Positions 33,893 through 42,534 are shown, numbered from the stretch's first letter. The stretch is DNA of 44,719 nucleotides from an uncultured Spirochaetaceae bacterium (GCA_944389015.1 CALXKS010000030.1:1-44719); one strand, 5' to 3'. A program made the numbers and translations. Notes: a model not told the origin generated them from the letters alone.

Positions 33893-35429
33893 GGCCTGCC
33901 CTCTTCTGCTTCTGGTTGCGGACAATCTTCTCAGCCCGCTCCCTTTCCTTGCCCATCCTGGCCTTTCCGCCTGGCTTCCTCGCAGTCCCGCCTTTTGCAT
34001 TCCCCCTGGATGAGTTCATGACCTTGCGGATCTCCCGCTCAGTCTTGGATGGTCCCTTCTCATTGAGGCTTGGATTGCGGCGGCGCTCTCTGAGAGAAAT
34101 CTCCACGGGAACACTGCTGAAACCAAAATCACGGCGGATCATATTCTTAAGGTATGAGACATATGTCTCAGGAAATCCGTGGATGCGGTTGACGAAGAAG
34201 AGGAAACGCACGGGAGCAGCAGACACCTGTGTTCCATACAGGACCTTATAATGCCCAGCAGCTCCGCGCGGAGGCTCATTGTCCTTTGTCCAGACAGCAA
34301 GAGCACTGTTCAGCTGTGATGTATCGACCCTCTTCTGCAGCTGCTTCCAGACGCTCCATACCGTATCGAGAAGCTTTCCTATCTCAGATCCGTTGAGTGC
34401 TGATATAGGCTGAAGTGGCGCAAACGAAAGGATCGGGAACAGGAATCTCACACGATCCTTGATCGCTTCTATCTCGTTCGGGATTCCACGGAGAAGATCC
34501 AGCTTATTGAGAACAAGGATGACACCCTTACCTCTTCTGACTATAAGATTCGAGATCTTCTTATCCTGTTCGGAAAGCCCCTCTGTTATATCTACCATCA
34601 GCAGAACAACATCCGCATCATCGATTGTCTTTATCGCTCTGTTCACAGAGTAATACTCGACATCTTCCTCGACCTTGCTTTTCCGTCTTATCCCTGCTGT
34701 ATCGAGAACCGTATACTCTGTGCCTTTGTATATGAATGTACCACGCATGACATCACGCGTAGTCCCTGCTATCGGCGAGACTATGGAAATCTCCCGGCCT
34801 GTAAGGAGATTCATCAGGGTGCTCTTGCCTGTATTTGGCTTTCCCAGGATCGCGATCTTTATCGAATCAGGCTCATCGGGGATCTCCTCCACAGGCTCAA
34901 GATCGAGAAGGCCCAGGAGAGAGTCCTCAAGCTCCTCGATTCCAAGCCCATGAGATGCAGATATGCCTACGACCCTCTGATAGCCATATGAGAAGAAATT
35001 CCACACGAGATCATCACGGGAAATATCATCGACTTTGTTGACCGCCAGAACGACCTTATCCGCATAGGGACGGAGCGTATCGATCAGCATCTGATCCTCT
35101 CTGGTGACATCCATGCAGTCCATCAGGAATATGATCGCATCGCTGATTCCCAATAGGGAAAGGGATTTATCGCTGACTTCATAATCCAGGCCTTCCTTGT
35201 CGAGCTTCACTCCGCCTGAATCGACAAGAGTCACGGGATTATTGGCCAGAAGCCATCTTTCAGGTATAGGATCCCTGGTGACACCCGGTGTCGGGTCGGT
35301 GATTGCTCTTCTCTTTCCGATAAGCCTGTTGAAAAGAGTGGACTTGCCGACATTCGGACGTCCTATGATCGAAATAAGAGGGAGGGTGGTATCTATATCC
35401 GCTTTGTTCCTGATATCAAGCTTTTCCAT
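33879..35429 (-). CDS. der: Ribosome assembly GTPase Der (EngA)
   Basis: 516 residues. Two tandem GTPase domains: first P-loop GRPNVGKS (23-30) with DPTPGVTRD, DSGG and NKVD; second GKPNTGKS with SPIAGTTRD, DTAGIRR and NKLD. A KH-like domain follows, ending with PVEISLRERR. Der is essential for 50S maturation. The C-terminal tail of about 70 residues (from ERRRNPSLNEKGPS) is rich in Lys, Arg and Gly and makes the protein longer than the usual 440-490. The start overlaps the ptsI end by 14 bp and the tail region overlaps the HAD gene start, so the whole unit is tightly packed. Confidence 0.97.
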   Translation of the reverse strand: MEKLDIRNKADIDTTLPLISIIGRPNVGKSTLFNRLIGKRRAITDPTPGVTRDPIPERWLLANNPVTLVDSGGVKLDKEGLDYEVSDKSLSLLGISDAIIFLMDCMDVTREDQMLIDTLRPYADKVVLAVNKVDDISRDDLVWNFFSYGYQRVVGISASHGLGIEELEDSLLGLLDLEPVEEIPDEPDSIKIAILGKPNTGKSTLMNLLTGREISIVSPIAGTTRDVMRGTFIYKGTEYTVLDTAGIRRKSKVEEDVEYYSVNRAIKTIDDADVVLLMVDITEGLSEQDKKISNLIVRRGKGVILVLNKLDLLRGIPNEIEAIKDRVRFLFPILSFAPLQPISALNGSEIGKLLDTVWSVWKQLQKRVDTSQLNSALAVWTKDNEPPRGAAGHYKVLYGTQVSAAPVRFLFFVNRIHGFPETYVSYLKNMIRRDFGFSSVPVEISLRERRRNPSLNEKGPSKTEREIRKVMNSSRGNAKGGTARKPGGKARMGKERERAEKIVRNQKQKRAGHGKG

Positions 35430-37128
35430 ATTGCTCTGAGAATTCCTTCAATGCGGCCTCAATGGATACCGCATCCGGAAGTGAGAGTACATGATTTACC
35501 AGCTGGGTGCAACTGCCTTTGTCCAGAAGCCTTATCCTGCGCTTGGCTTCAAGTATCGAATGAGCTGACATCGAAAGCTCGTCGAAGCCCATTCCCACAA
35601 GAATCGGAAGATAATCAGCATCTCCCGCCATCTCGCCGCACATCGATATTCTCTTCCCCTTTGCCTTGGCAGAATCAACAACATGCTTTATAAGACGGAG
35701 AACAGCAGGATGCAGTGGCTGGTAAAGATAGGATATCTTCTCGTTGCCACGGTCCACGGCTATCGTATACTGAATCAGATCGTTTGTCCCGATGGACATG
35801 AAATCTACATAGTCCGCAAGCACATCCGCTGTAATGGCAGCAGAAGGAACCTCGATCATCGTTCCGATCTCCAAATCCTCATCAAAAGCGATTCCCTTCT
35901 CCCTGCACTCGCTCTTCACTTCCTCAAGGAATGCAAGAACCTCCTTCAGCTCTTCCGCTCCGGATATCATAGGGAACATGATCCGCACGGAGTCAGAGAT
36001 GGCAGAGGCCTTCAGTATCGATATAAGCTGGCTGCGGAAAAGATCCTTGTTCTCCATGCAGAATCTGACAGCCCTCCAGCCCAGTATGGGATTCTCCTCA
36101 TTGATTCCCATGCCTTCTATGACTTTATCACCGCCTATATCATATGTACGGAAAGTCATAGGGCCATACTGGCTCATGCGCATGACAGCCTCCTGGTAGA
36201 CATGCTCCATCTTCTCCTCATCATCAAGGTATGATTTCTGGAGAACAAGGAACTCCGTACGGAAAAGGCCAACTCCTTCTGCTCCGGAGGATATTGCACC
36301 ATCGATTCCATCAAGCCCCTCGATATTGCACATCAGACGGATGCGGAAGCCATCGGTAGTCTCGGCAGGAAGACCGGCCTCTTTCAGAAGCTCTGCATCG
36401 GCACGGGCCGCAGCATCGCAGCGCTGTCTGTACTCTGAAAGCACCTTCTTCTGAGGATCGATGACAGCGGTGCCGTATTTCCCATCCATGGCAACGGTCA
36501 CCCCATTCTCTGCATGGAATGAGAAATCACCAAGAGCAAACACTGCAGGGATATCAGCAGAACGGGCAAGAATGGCAATGTGGCTCGTCTTGCCGCCGCC
36601 ATCAAGGCAGAGACCTTTGAGGAATGTGCTGTTAAGCCGCAGGAATTCAGAGGGCAGAAGGTAATCTGCGACAAGGATGGATGGCTTCGTAAGATGGAAC
36701 GCCGATAATGATTCACCCTTTATCGCATCAATAAGTATATAGCCTGTATCTCTTATATCACTGGCTCTCTCGCTGAAATATCCATCGCCGAGCTTATCAA
36801 GAAGAGATGCATACTTCTCTGTAGCGGCCTCGACAGCCCATGCCGCGTTGTATTTCCTTTCCCTGATATTCTCCTTAATAAGATCCAGATACTCAGGATC
36901 CGAAAGCATGGTCTGCAGCATCATGAGCATCGCTTTCTCATCATCGGAGGAGACAAGCGCTGAATCGAGGGATGAAAGAGCAGAGCTATAGGCAGCGGAG
37001 AAGACAGCAAGCTCGCCATCGCTGTCATCAGCGATAGAGTGCTCGACACTCATTCCATCATGCCTGAGAACAGCTGCCTCAGCAATCACTGCTCCCGGGG
37101 ATATTCCAATGCCTTCTCTCTGGACCAT
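35416..37128 (-). CDS. ptsI: PTS enzyme I (PEP-protein phosphotransferase)
   Basis: 570 residues, standard length. The phosphorylated histidine is H183 in GGKTSHIAILARS; the PEP-binding half has FRTEFLVLQK, the signature GTNDLIQYTIAVDRGNEK and CGEMAGD with the active cysteine. It transfers phosphate from PEP to HPr. No HPr or sugar-specific EII gene is nearby, so it may serve a regulatory PTS or an EII elsewhere. The ATG has no ribosome site and lies 6 nt after the -10 of a consensus TTGACA-17-TAGAAT promoter, the clearest leaderless case in the window. First gene of ptsI-der-HAD-coiled-coil. Confidence 0.97.
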   Translation of the reverse strand: MVQREGIGISPGAVIAEAAVLRHDGMSVEHSIADDSDGELAVFSAAYSSALSSLDSALVSSDDEKAMLMMLQTMLSDPEYLDLIKENIRERKYNAAWAVEAATEKYASLLDKLGDGYFSERASDIRDTGYILIDAIKGESLSAFHLTKPSILVADYLLPSEFLRLNSTFLKGLCLDGGGKTSHIAILARSADIPAVFALGDFSFHAENGVTVAMDGKYGTAVIDPQKKVLSEYRQRCDAAARADAELLKEAGLPAETTDGFRIRLMCNIEGLDGIDGAISSGAEGVGLFRTEFLVLQKSYLDDEEKMEHVYQEAVMRMSQYGPMTFRTYDIGGDKVIEGMGINEENPILGWRAVRFCMENKDLFRSQLISILKASAISDSVRIMFPMISGAEELKEVLAFLEEVKSECREKGIAFDEDLEIGTMIEVPSAAITADVLADYVDFMSIGTNDLIQYTIAVDRGNEKISYLYQPLHPAVLRLIKHVVDSAKAKGKRISMCGEMAGDADYLPILVGMGFDELSMSAHSILEAKRRIRLLDKGSCTQLVNHVLSLPDAVSIEAALKEFSEQYGKA

Positions 37129-37134
37129 GAGATG

Positions 37135-37163
37135 ATTCTACCCCTGCCGTATTCATCTGTCAA
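37135..37163 (-). promoter_or_regulatory. Consensus leaderless promoter of ptsI-der operon
   Basis: Minus strand TTGACA (37163-37158, perfect), 17 bp, TAGAAT (37140-37135, 5 of 6), then CATCTC and the ptsI ATG. The expected start, 7 nt after the -10, is the A of ATG. Confidence 0.8.
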
Positions 37164-37176
37164 AGCGTGATGATGC

Positions 37177-37206
37177 TTGATGATCAAACACCTATGCATG
37201 TAGAAT
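37177..37206 (+). promoter_or_regulatory. Leaderless promoter of the GerMN gene
   Basis: Plus strand TTGATG (37177-37182), 18 bp, TAGAAT (37201-37206), 6 nt (ACCATC), ATG at 37213. Back to back with the ptsI promoter in an 84-bp gap but not overlapping it. No Shine-Dalgarno. Confidence 0.6.
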
Positions 37207-37212
37207 ACCATC

Positions 37213-37728
37213 ATGTCCGAAAGAGATGGCCATATAAGATACAAAGCCATAGCTGCTGTATTGATAGTCCTTTTCATAGCTCTATCAATACTGGCAATCA
37301 TGTTCAGGCTTCCATGCATTGCATCAGAGCTTGATACGGAAAGGCACATTGCTATGTATCTTGAAGAGAAGAATGCGAAGAAGTGCTTTCCGATCTACCT
37401 GCATTCAGCGAATGGCCCGGTAAGAACAGAACGCTCTACCAGCATACCTCTTCTCAGCGATGACCTTCATCTTGCCGCAGAGACACTGCTGCTTCCTGAG
37501 ACCAAGGATGATATTTCCAATGGCCTTATCTCATATATTCCCGACGGCACTGAGCTCATAGGGATATCAATGAAGGGGGGCTATCTATTCGCGGATTTCA
37601 CAGAAGAACTTGAGGATGCTCCGGCAGAGGCTTTTGACGAGATTGTCCTTACGCTCTTTGAGAATACCGGAGCAGATCATATAAGGATCCTGATAAACGG
37701 ATCAGAAAGTAAAGCGTTCGATCGATAA
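37213..37728 (+). CDS. Membrane-anchored GerMN-domain protein
   Basis: 171 residues. A single N-terminal membrane helix (IAAVLIVLFIALSILAIMF) without a lipobox anchors the protein; the rest faces the periplasm. From about residue 60 the sequence follows the GerMN domain first seen in Bacillus GerM: RSTSIPLLSDDLHLAAETLL, IPDGTELIGISMKGGYLFADF and a C-terminal IRILING. Such domains occur in non-sporulating bacteria and probably act in the cell envelope; function here is unknown. The last 27 bp overlap the convergent ymdB end. Confidence 0.75.
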   Translation: MSERDGHIRYKAIAAVLIVLFIALSILAIMFRLPCIASELDTERHIAMYLEEKNAKKCFPIYLHSANGPVRTERSTSIPLLSDDLHLAAETLLLPETKDDISNGLISYIPDGTELIGISMKGGYLFADFTEELEDAPAEAFDEIVLTLFENTGADHIRILINGSESKAFDR

Positions 37729-38487
37729 GGCTTTCCCTGTAGCGGTATCAGCAGTTATGATCACTCCCTGGATGCTGCCCTTCTCATCTGAGACCTCGCT
37801 CTTCATCGGGAGCTGCGTCATCTGGCGCTCAATCGACTTCTGCGGATCCGATCCTATCACAGCATCAAGAACACCCGTGATTCCGAGGTCTGTGATATAA
37901 GCAGTTCCTCCGGGAAGGATCTTCTCATCAGCAGTCTGGACGTGGGTATGTGTCCCTGCGAAAGCGGTGACTTTGCCATCGAAGAAGAATGCCACAGCCT
38001 CCTTCTCCTCTGTGCTTTCCGCATGGAAATCCACAAAGATGAGCTTGGTTTCCTTTGATGCAGTGCGGATAGCCTCCTGGATTCTCTTTATCGGATCATC
38101 GATAGGTGCCATCATCATACGTCCCTGCGCATTTATGACCGCATAGCATACAGGCCCTTTCTTCCTGATTGCAAAGCCCTTTCCATGGCACGGCTCCGGA
38201 TAGTTTATAGGACGCAGGATATCCTCAGCTGCATCAAGAACAGGAATTATATCATCCTTCTGCCAGATATGATTGCCGCTTGTAATGACATCGATCCCCA
38301 TACTCTTGAATGCTCTGTAATCATCTGCGGATATGCCAAAGCCTCCTGCAGCATTCTCGCCATTGGCAATGACAATATCGATCTTATTCTCCCTGACAAA
38401 TGAAGAGAGCCCCAGGAAAAGGGCTCCCATACCGGCTTTGCCTGAGACATCTCCTATCATCAGAACACGTACCGTATCGTTTTTCAC
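37702..38487 (-). CDS. ymdB: YmdB-family metallophosphoesterase
   Basis: 261 residues, the family length (TIGR00282). Metal-ligand motifs: GDVSGKAG (about 12), ANGENAAGG (about 40), TSGNHIW (about 69), FVDFHAEST.EK (about 150) and GTHTHVQTAD (about 178). YmdB hydrolyses 2',3'-cyclic nucleotides and in Bacillus affects biofilm formation together with RNase Y. Here it begins 2 nt after the rny stop, the conserved rny-ymdB pair. The end overlaps the convergent GerMN gene. Confidence 0.95.
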   Translation of the reverse strand: MKNDTVRVLMIGDVSGKAGMGALFLGLSSFVRENKIDIVIANGENAAGGFGISADDYRAFKSMGIDVITSGNHIWQKDDIIPVLDAAEDILRPINYPEPCHGKGFAIRKKGPVCYAVINAQGRMMMAPIDDPIKRIQEAIRTASKETKLIFVDFHAESTEEKEAVAFFFDGKVTAFAGTHTHVQTADEKILPGGTAYITDLGITGVLDAVIGSDPQKSIERQMTQLPMKSEVSDEKGSIQGVIITADTATGKALSIERFTF

Positions 38488-38489
38488 AT

Positions 38490-40022
38490 TTACCTCGCAT
38501 ATTCGGTGAATCTGGTCTCTCTGATGATTGTGACCTTGATCTTCCCAGGATATCTGAGCTCAGCTTCGATTCTCTCAGCTATGCCCTTTGCAATTGTCCT
38601 AGCCTGATCATCACCGATCTTCTCGCTGTTAACCATGATCCTGAGCTCACGACCAGCCTGGATAGCGAATGCATTATCCACGCCATCGAAGCTCTTTGCG
38701 ATTCCCTCAAGGGACTCAAGGCGCTTGATGTAGTTATCGAGGCTCTCCCTTCTCGCTCCCGGGCGAGCTGCGGAAATGGCATCTGCAACCTGGACGATAA
38801 CAGACTCAAGACAGCTGGGTTCAACATCGTTGTGATGCGCAAGAACACAGTTGACCACCCTTGGATCCTCTCCCAGGCGCTTAACAAGCTCTCCTCCGAT
38901 CTCTGCGTGGTTCGCTTCGCTCTCTGTCTCCGCCCCCTTTCCGATATCATGGAGAAGGCCACCGCGCTTTGCGATCTCAGGATCAGCACCGACTTCAGAT
39001 GCGATCATACCAGCAAGTATTGCAACTTCCTTGGAATGCAGAAGGACATTCTGACCATAGCTTGTCCTGAAATGAAGACGTCCCAGAGCACGGATCATCT
39101 CCGGTCCCATATTATGGATGCCGAGATCGAACACGACCTTCTCTCCCTCATCCACAATCACGCGGCCGACTTCCTTGGAAACCTTATTGACAACCTCTTC
39201 GATGCGTGCCGGGTGGATACGACCATCCTGCACAAGGCGCTCAAGAGCGACTCTGGCAATCTCCTTTCTGACAGGATCGAAACAGGAGATGACAACAGCC
39301 TCTGGAGTATCATCGATGATGATATCCACACCGGTGAGGGTCTCAAGAGTACGGATATTCCTTCCCTCACGTCCGATGATCCTTCCCTTCATCTCATCGC
39401 TTGGAAGCGATACAGATGCTGTCGTAGTCTCTCCGGATACCTCAGTAGCAAGGCGCTGGATCGATGTCACGATGATATCACGGGCAACCTTGTCAGCCTG
39501 GATCTGAGCCTCCTGCTCGATCTTGTTGACATATACCTGACCATCATGCTCAGCATCCCTCTTCATCTCCTCGATGATAAGATTCTTTGCCTCATCACGG
39601 GTCATTGATGCAACACGCTCAAGCTCTGCGCGGAGTGTCTCCATCGTCTCCTCAGCCTCTTTCTCTTTCTGGCTGAGCTCTTCATCTCTCTCTCCAAGCT
39701 GCTGCTTTATCTTCTCAAGCTCTTCCTGCCTATGATCAAGATTTTCCTCTTTCTGCAGAAGCCTTCTCTCGGATTTCTGCAGCTCAAATCGTCTCTCTCT
39801 AGCTTCCCGCTCCTGCTGCTGCTGTTCTTTCAGAAGCTTGTCACGGGTTTCAAGGAGGATTTCACGGGATTCAGCTTCAGCCTTTGATACCGCCTCTTCC
39901 GAAATCCTCTGAGCCTTCTGTTCTGCCGAAGTCAGTTTTGACTTGGCATATATCCAACGGGCAATGACGCCAATTGCAATACCTAAGCATAGACATAGGA
40001 GAGAAATCAATATTGTTGCCAT
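38490..40022 (-). CDS. rny: Ribonuclease Y
   Basis: 510 residues from the ATG at 40022, which has AGGAGG 9 nt upstream; an in-frame start at 40067 lies before that site and was rejected. Layout: N-terminal membrane helix (ATILISLLCLCLGIAIGVIA), long coiled coil (about 30-200), KH domain with GRIIGREGRNIRTLE and HD domain with LLHDIGKGAETE. RNase Y is the membrane-bound endonuclease that starts mRNA decay. Co-transcribed with ymdB; ricT in this window may encode one of its specificity factors. Confidence 0.97.
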   Translation of the reverse strand: MATILISLLCLCLGIAIGVIARWIYAKSKLTSAEQKAQRISEEAVSKAEAESREILLETRDKLLKEQQQQEREARERRFELQKSERRLLQKEENLDHRQEELEKIKQQLGERDEELSQKEKEAEETMETLRAELERVASMTRDEAKNLIIEEMKRDAEHDGQVYVNKIEQEAQIQADKVARDIIVTSIQRLATEVSGETTTASVSLPSDEMKGRIIGREGRNIRTLETLTGVDIIIDDTPEAVVISCFDPVRKEIARVALERLVQDGRIHPARIEEVVNKVSKEVGRVIVDEGEKVVFDLGIHNMGPEMIRALGRLHFRTSYGQNVLLHSKEVAILAGMIASEVGADPEIAKRGGLLHDIGKGAETESEANHAEIGGELVKRLGEDPRVVNCVLAHHNDVEPSCLESVIVQVADAISAARPGARRESLDNYIKRLESLEGIAKSFDGVDNAFAIQAGRELRIMVNSEKIGDDQARTIAKGIAERIEAELRYPGKIKVTIIRETRFTEYAR

Positions 40023-40055
40023 ATATTCATTCCTCCTCTCTGACTTAATATTCTG

Positions 40056-40084
40056 ATATTGCCCCAAACCTCTGTCACTGTCAA
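40056..40084 (-). promoter_or_regulatory. Candidate promoter of rny-ymdB
   Basis: Minus strand TTGACA (40084-40079), 17 bp, CAATAT (40061-40056); an overlapping alternative is GTGACA (40078-40073), 17 bp, CAGAAT (40055-40050). Both share a perfect or near-perfect -35 with a weak -10. Either gives a leader of 20-30 nt that includes the AGGAGG site. Confidence 0.5.
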
Positions 40085-40266
40085 TCCAATACTACCTACC
40101 AGGGGTTACCATCAACCTACAGGATGGCATATCATAAAACCATTTAGGACAGAAAACACATAAACTATACATCATTGAAGATACTACAGGAAATCCTTAT
40201 CATCCCTGCAACAATCCCGGATGCTTTATCTGAAATTGACTTATATATCTTAACAACTTCTGAAAA

Positions 40267-40328
40267 TCAGATTCCGTTTATGGTTCTCAGGGGATCATCT
40301 ATCCATATTCATCAGAGAACAAATCTGA
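40267..40328. repeat. Nested inverted repeats upstream of lipoprotein gene
   Basis: Three arm pairs nest: TCAGATT/AATCTGA (40267-40273, 40322-40328), GTTCTC/GAGAAC (40283-40288, 40315-40320) and GGAT/ATCC (40292-40295, 40301-40304). This is the main structure in the 444-bp gap between rny and the lipoprotein gene; no gene is supported there. It could be a structured RNA or a fold-back remnant. Confidence 0.35.
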
Positions 40329-40380
40329 GAATATGCGATCCGGTTTTCGACATAAATCAAACATATCGCGATATCCGCAA

Positions 40381-40409
40381 TTGATATCTGGTTCCCATTC
40401 TGATATCCT
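40381..40409 (+). promoter_or_regulatory. Promoter of the 662-residue lipoprotein gene
   Basis: Plus strand TTGATA (40381-40386, 5 of 6), 17 bp, TATCCT (40404-40409) with TG one base upstream (extended -10). The start near 40416 would place the poly-G tract at about +13 to +23 in the leader. Confidence 0.6.
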
Positions 40410-40427
40410 ATTAATGAATAACATACT

Positions 40428-40438
40428 GGGGGGGGGGG
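40428..40438 (+). repeat. Poly-G tract (11 G) in lipoprotein leader
   Basis: Eleven consecutive G in the predicted 5' leader, flanked by ATACT and TAGCCAATAT. The same flanked element, with 10 G, recurs at 43594. Homopolymer G runs near promoters of surface-protein genes vary by slippage and switch expression in Treponema pallidum. Confidence 0.85.
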
Positions 40439-40448
40439 TAGCCAATAT

Positions 40449-40461
40449 CCTCCTCTGGAGG
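40449..40461 (+). promoter_or_regulatory. Hairpin enclosing the Shine-Dalgarno
   Basis: CCTCC (40449-40453), loop TCT, GGAGG (40457-40461), followed by TTAAT and the ATG. The perfect 5-bp stem hides the entire ribosome site, so translation may depend on opening it. Confidence 0.6.
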
Positions 40462-40466
40462 TTAAT

Positions 40467-42455
40467 ATGAAAAAGATAACAGGAATCATAGCAGTTCTGC
40501 TGCTGATATTCCTCACAGCGTGCACTCAGGTCACATTCGTGAATCCTGATGACATTTTCCCAGGCTGGGAAGAGAACCAGAATGACAAGAATCAGAACCA
40601 GGATGATGCTGCAACGCTAATCAGTTATCTTCAGAGTGAAAGCTTCATGGAAAAGATCGCAGGAGATTCCACTTTAACTCTGAAGATTGAGAAAGGTGAA
40701 GAAAATTCCGATGCAGGTAAAGCTTCAAGAGCTTCCAACGATGGATATCCACTCACTGTTGAATTCATCGGCTTCACCGATTCTGCTGAGAATATAAGCA
40801 TAGAATCAGGTATCATCAGGATTGTGTTCAATGGAATCAGCAAGTCTGACGTTGCTGTCGCAATCACATCTGTTGATCTGAGCACAATAGAGCCTCTTGA
40901 ATATTCCTTATCCAGCAGAAACGGAACTTTTGAGATGAATTACACAGGTGGTACTGCAACAGGTACTATAGACGTATCAGGAGATTCATTCTCTTTCCCT
41001 TCTACTCCAACTGTATCAGCACCATCTGCTGGTATCAGGATAAAAGTAAATGGAAGCACAGTCCGCTGGAATAATGATTTCGGAGCTGAGATAACCAATG
41101 GATTCGGAGGAGGATCCGGAACAGAGCAGGATCCATACAGGATTTACACAGAAAATCAGTTTGCATACATAAGCACTCTTATCGGGAAAATGGCAGAATC
41201 CAGCGATAACTACTACTATTTTGATATCCTGGATGATCTCGATTTTGCCGACGGCATGGCATCGCCTGCTCTACCTCTCTTCAGAGGAGAACTTGATTTC
41301 AATGGCCATAGTCTCAGAGGGCTTACTGATGCAATTCTCAATGAGAATACCACAGGAGACCAGGAAAAATATGCGGGTGCAGAATATTCAGGGGATGGTG
41401 GCATAATGTGTGGATTGATTAATGATTTCCTTAACGGAGCAATCCGCAACCTTGAATACTACCCTGACGAATATGTTCCATTAAGTGTTTTTGGTAACTG
41501 GGGCGCTTCTTATTCTCTTATGCAAAGAATCAGAGGGGAAATCATTTTTGACAACGTAAATGTCTATGGATCTTTCTCTGAACTTGGAAATAACTCTTCT
41601 TTGTATATCAGCCAGGCTTTCTTGGCAGATGTAATAATGACAGAATGCGAGAATCACGCAGATTATGATATCCTCACCTATGGAGCGCCATTCCTTGGAG
41701 GATATATTGACAGCGACGCATCTCTGACAATCAGGGACTGTATCAACTATGGTGATATCACAGGAACACAGGCTGCGATATTCATCGGTAACAGCGCCGC
41801 TATAATTAGTAAGACTATTTCATCTGTTATTATCGAAGATTGTGAGAACTATGGTGTTGTAACAGGCTTTGAGTACGCAGGATACTTTGCAGCCAATGCT
41901 GGTAGCAAAAAAGTGGAAGAGTGTGAATGGTTCAGCACATCAGGTATTGCTTCTAATACAGGTAATGATGCTGACCACATAATCCTTCGTGATCAAGAGT
42001 CTGCAACTGGTGTTATTGTTACTTTGAATGACAAAAAGGCATTTGTCATAGATAATTCAAATCCGGATTATGATGCATTCCAGATTATAGGAATGACCCT
42101 TGCAAACACGTATATCAATGGAAATCCTAATGGTACAAATGGTATAACAGTTGCAACTGACATAAAGTCTGCTGCAGAAATATCTGGAAACTTCAAGAAG
42201 CTTGATATCATGGACAGCCAGAGCACATCTGCAAGTACAGGAAAAATTAACACTAGTGGATATATGAATAATGCCACAATCTCTGTTGGGAATGATGAGT
42301 ACTACTATCATGATAGTACAGAAATAAACGGAACACAGTATATAGTAGGATCTGCAGGCTCTGACTACATTGCAACTCCAACATACAGACTTTATTGCTA
42401 TGAGAATAATAATGGCATTTATATCCTGACAGGTATGATGATTATTGAAATATAA
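40467..42455 (+). CDS. Large surface lipoprotein, beta-helix/GLUG-like
   Basis: 662 residues. A lipoprotein signal peptide ends in LTAC (C19), followed by TQVTFVNPDDIFPGW and a charged Asn/Gln/Asp linker. The middle (about 100-190) looks like a beta-sandwich. After GSGTEQDPYRIYTENQFAYIS (about 213-233), the phrase that opens many GLUG or pectate-lyase-like repeat regions, come irregular short repeats such as TECENHADYDI, IRDCINYGDITG and IEDCENYGVVTG, typical of a right-handed beta-helix. Cysteines are few. Expression is likely modulated by the poly-G leader and the occluded ribosome site. Probably an exposed adhesin-like or host-interaction protein; no enzyme motif seen. Its AT-richer codons towards the end differ slightly from the housekeeping genes to the left. 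Confidence 0.85.
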   Translation: MKKITGIIAVLLLIFLTACTQVTFVNPDDIFPGWEENQNDKNQNQDDAATLISYLQSESFMEKIAGDSTLTLKIEKGEENSDAGKASRASNDGYPLTVEFIGFTDSAENISIESGIIRIVFNGISKSDVAVAITSVDLSTIEPLEYSLSSRNGTFEMNYTGGTATGTIDVSGDSFSFPSTPTVSAPSAGIRIKVNGSTVRWNNDFGAEITNGFGGGSGTEQDPYRIYTENQFAYISTLIGKMAESSDNYYYFDILDDLDFADGMASPALPLFRGELDFNGHSLRGLTDAILNENTTGDQEKYAGAEYSGDGGIMCGLINDFLNGAIRNLEYYPDEYVPLSVFGNWGASYSLMQRIRGEIIFDNVNVYGSFSELGNNSSLYISQAFLADVIMTECENHADYDILTYGAPFLGGYIDSDASLTIRDCINYGDITGTQAAIFIGNSAAIISKTISSVIIEDCENYGVVTGFEYAGYFAANAGSKKVEECEWFSTSGIASNTGNDADHIILRDQESATGVIVTLNDKKAFVIDNSNPDYDAFQIIGMTLANTYINGNPNGTNGITVATDIKSAAEISGNFKKLDIMDSQSTSASTGKINTSGYMNNATISVGNDEYYYHDSTEINGTQYIVGSAGSDYIATPTYRLYCYENNNGIYILTGMMIIEI

Positions 42456-42481
42456 TCAATCAGATATCAATAATTTCATTT

Positions 42482-42515
42482 ATGGTGATGGGAGTTCAGT
42501 CCATCACCATTTTTA
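42482..42515 (+). terminator. Rho-independent terminator of lipoprotein gene
   Basis: Perfect 10-bp arms ATGGTGATGG (42482-42491) and CCATCACCAT (42501-42510), 9-nt loop, followed by TTTTTAA. It is 27 nt after the stop. Confidence 0.95.
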
Positions 42516-42534
42516 ATACAGCAAAGTCATTTAA

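Noticed and set aside
33206..34000. Longer HAD hydrolase start at 34000
   Set aside because: The added 36 residues are the frame-shifted shadow of the basic der tail and have no conserved sequence.
38490..40067. RNase Y start at 40067
   Set aside because: The added residues precede an AGGAGG site; the membrane helix of RNase Y begins right after the ATG at 40022.
40295..40525. 76-codon minus-strand frame across the poly-G tract
   Set aside because: It contains a run of prolines encoded by the tract, has no ribosome site and overlaps the lipoprotein promoter and signal peptide.
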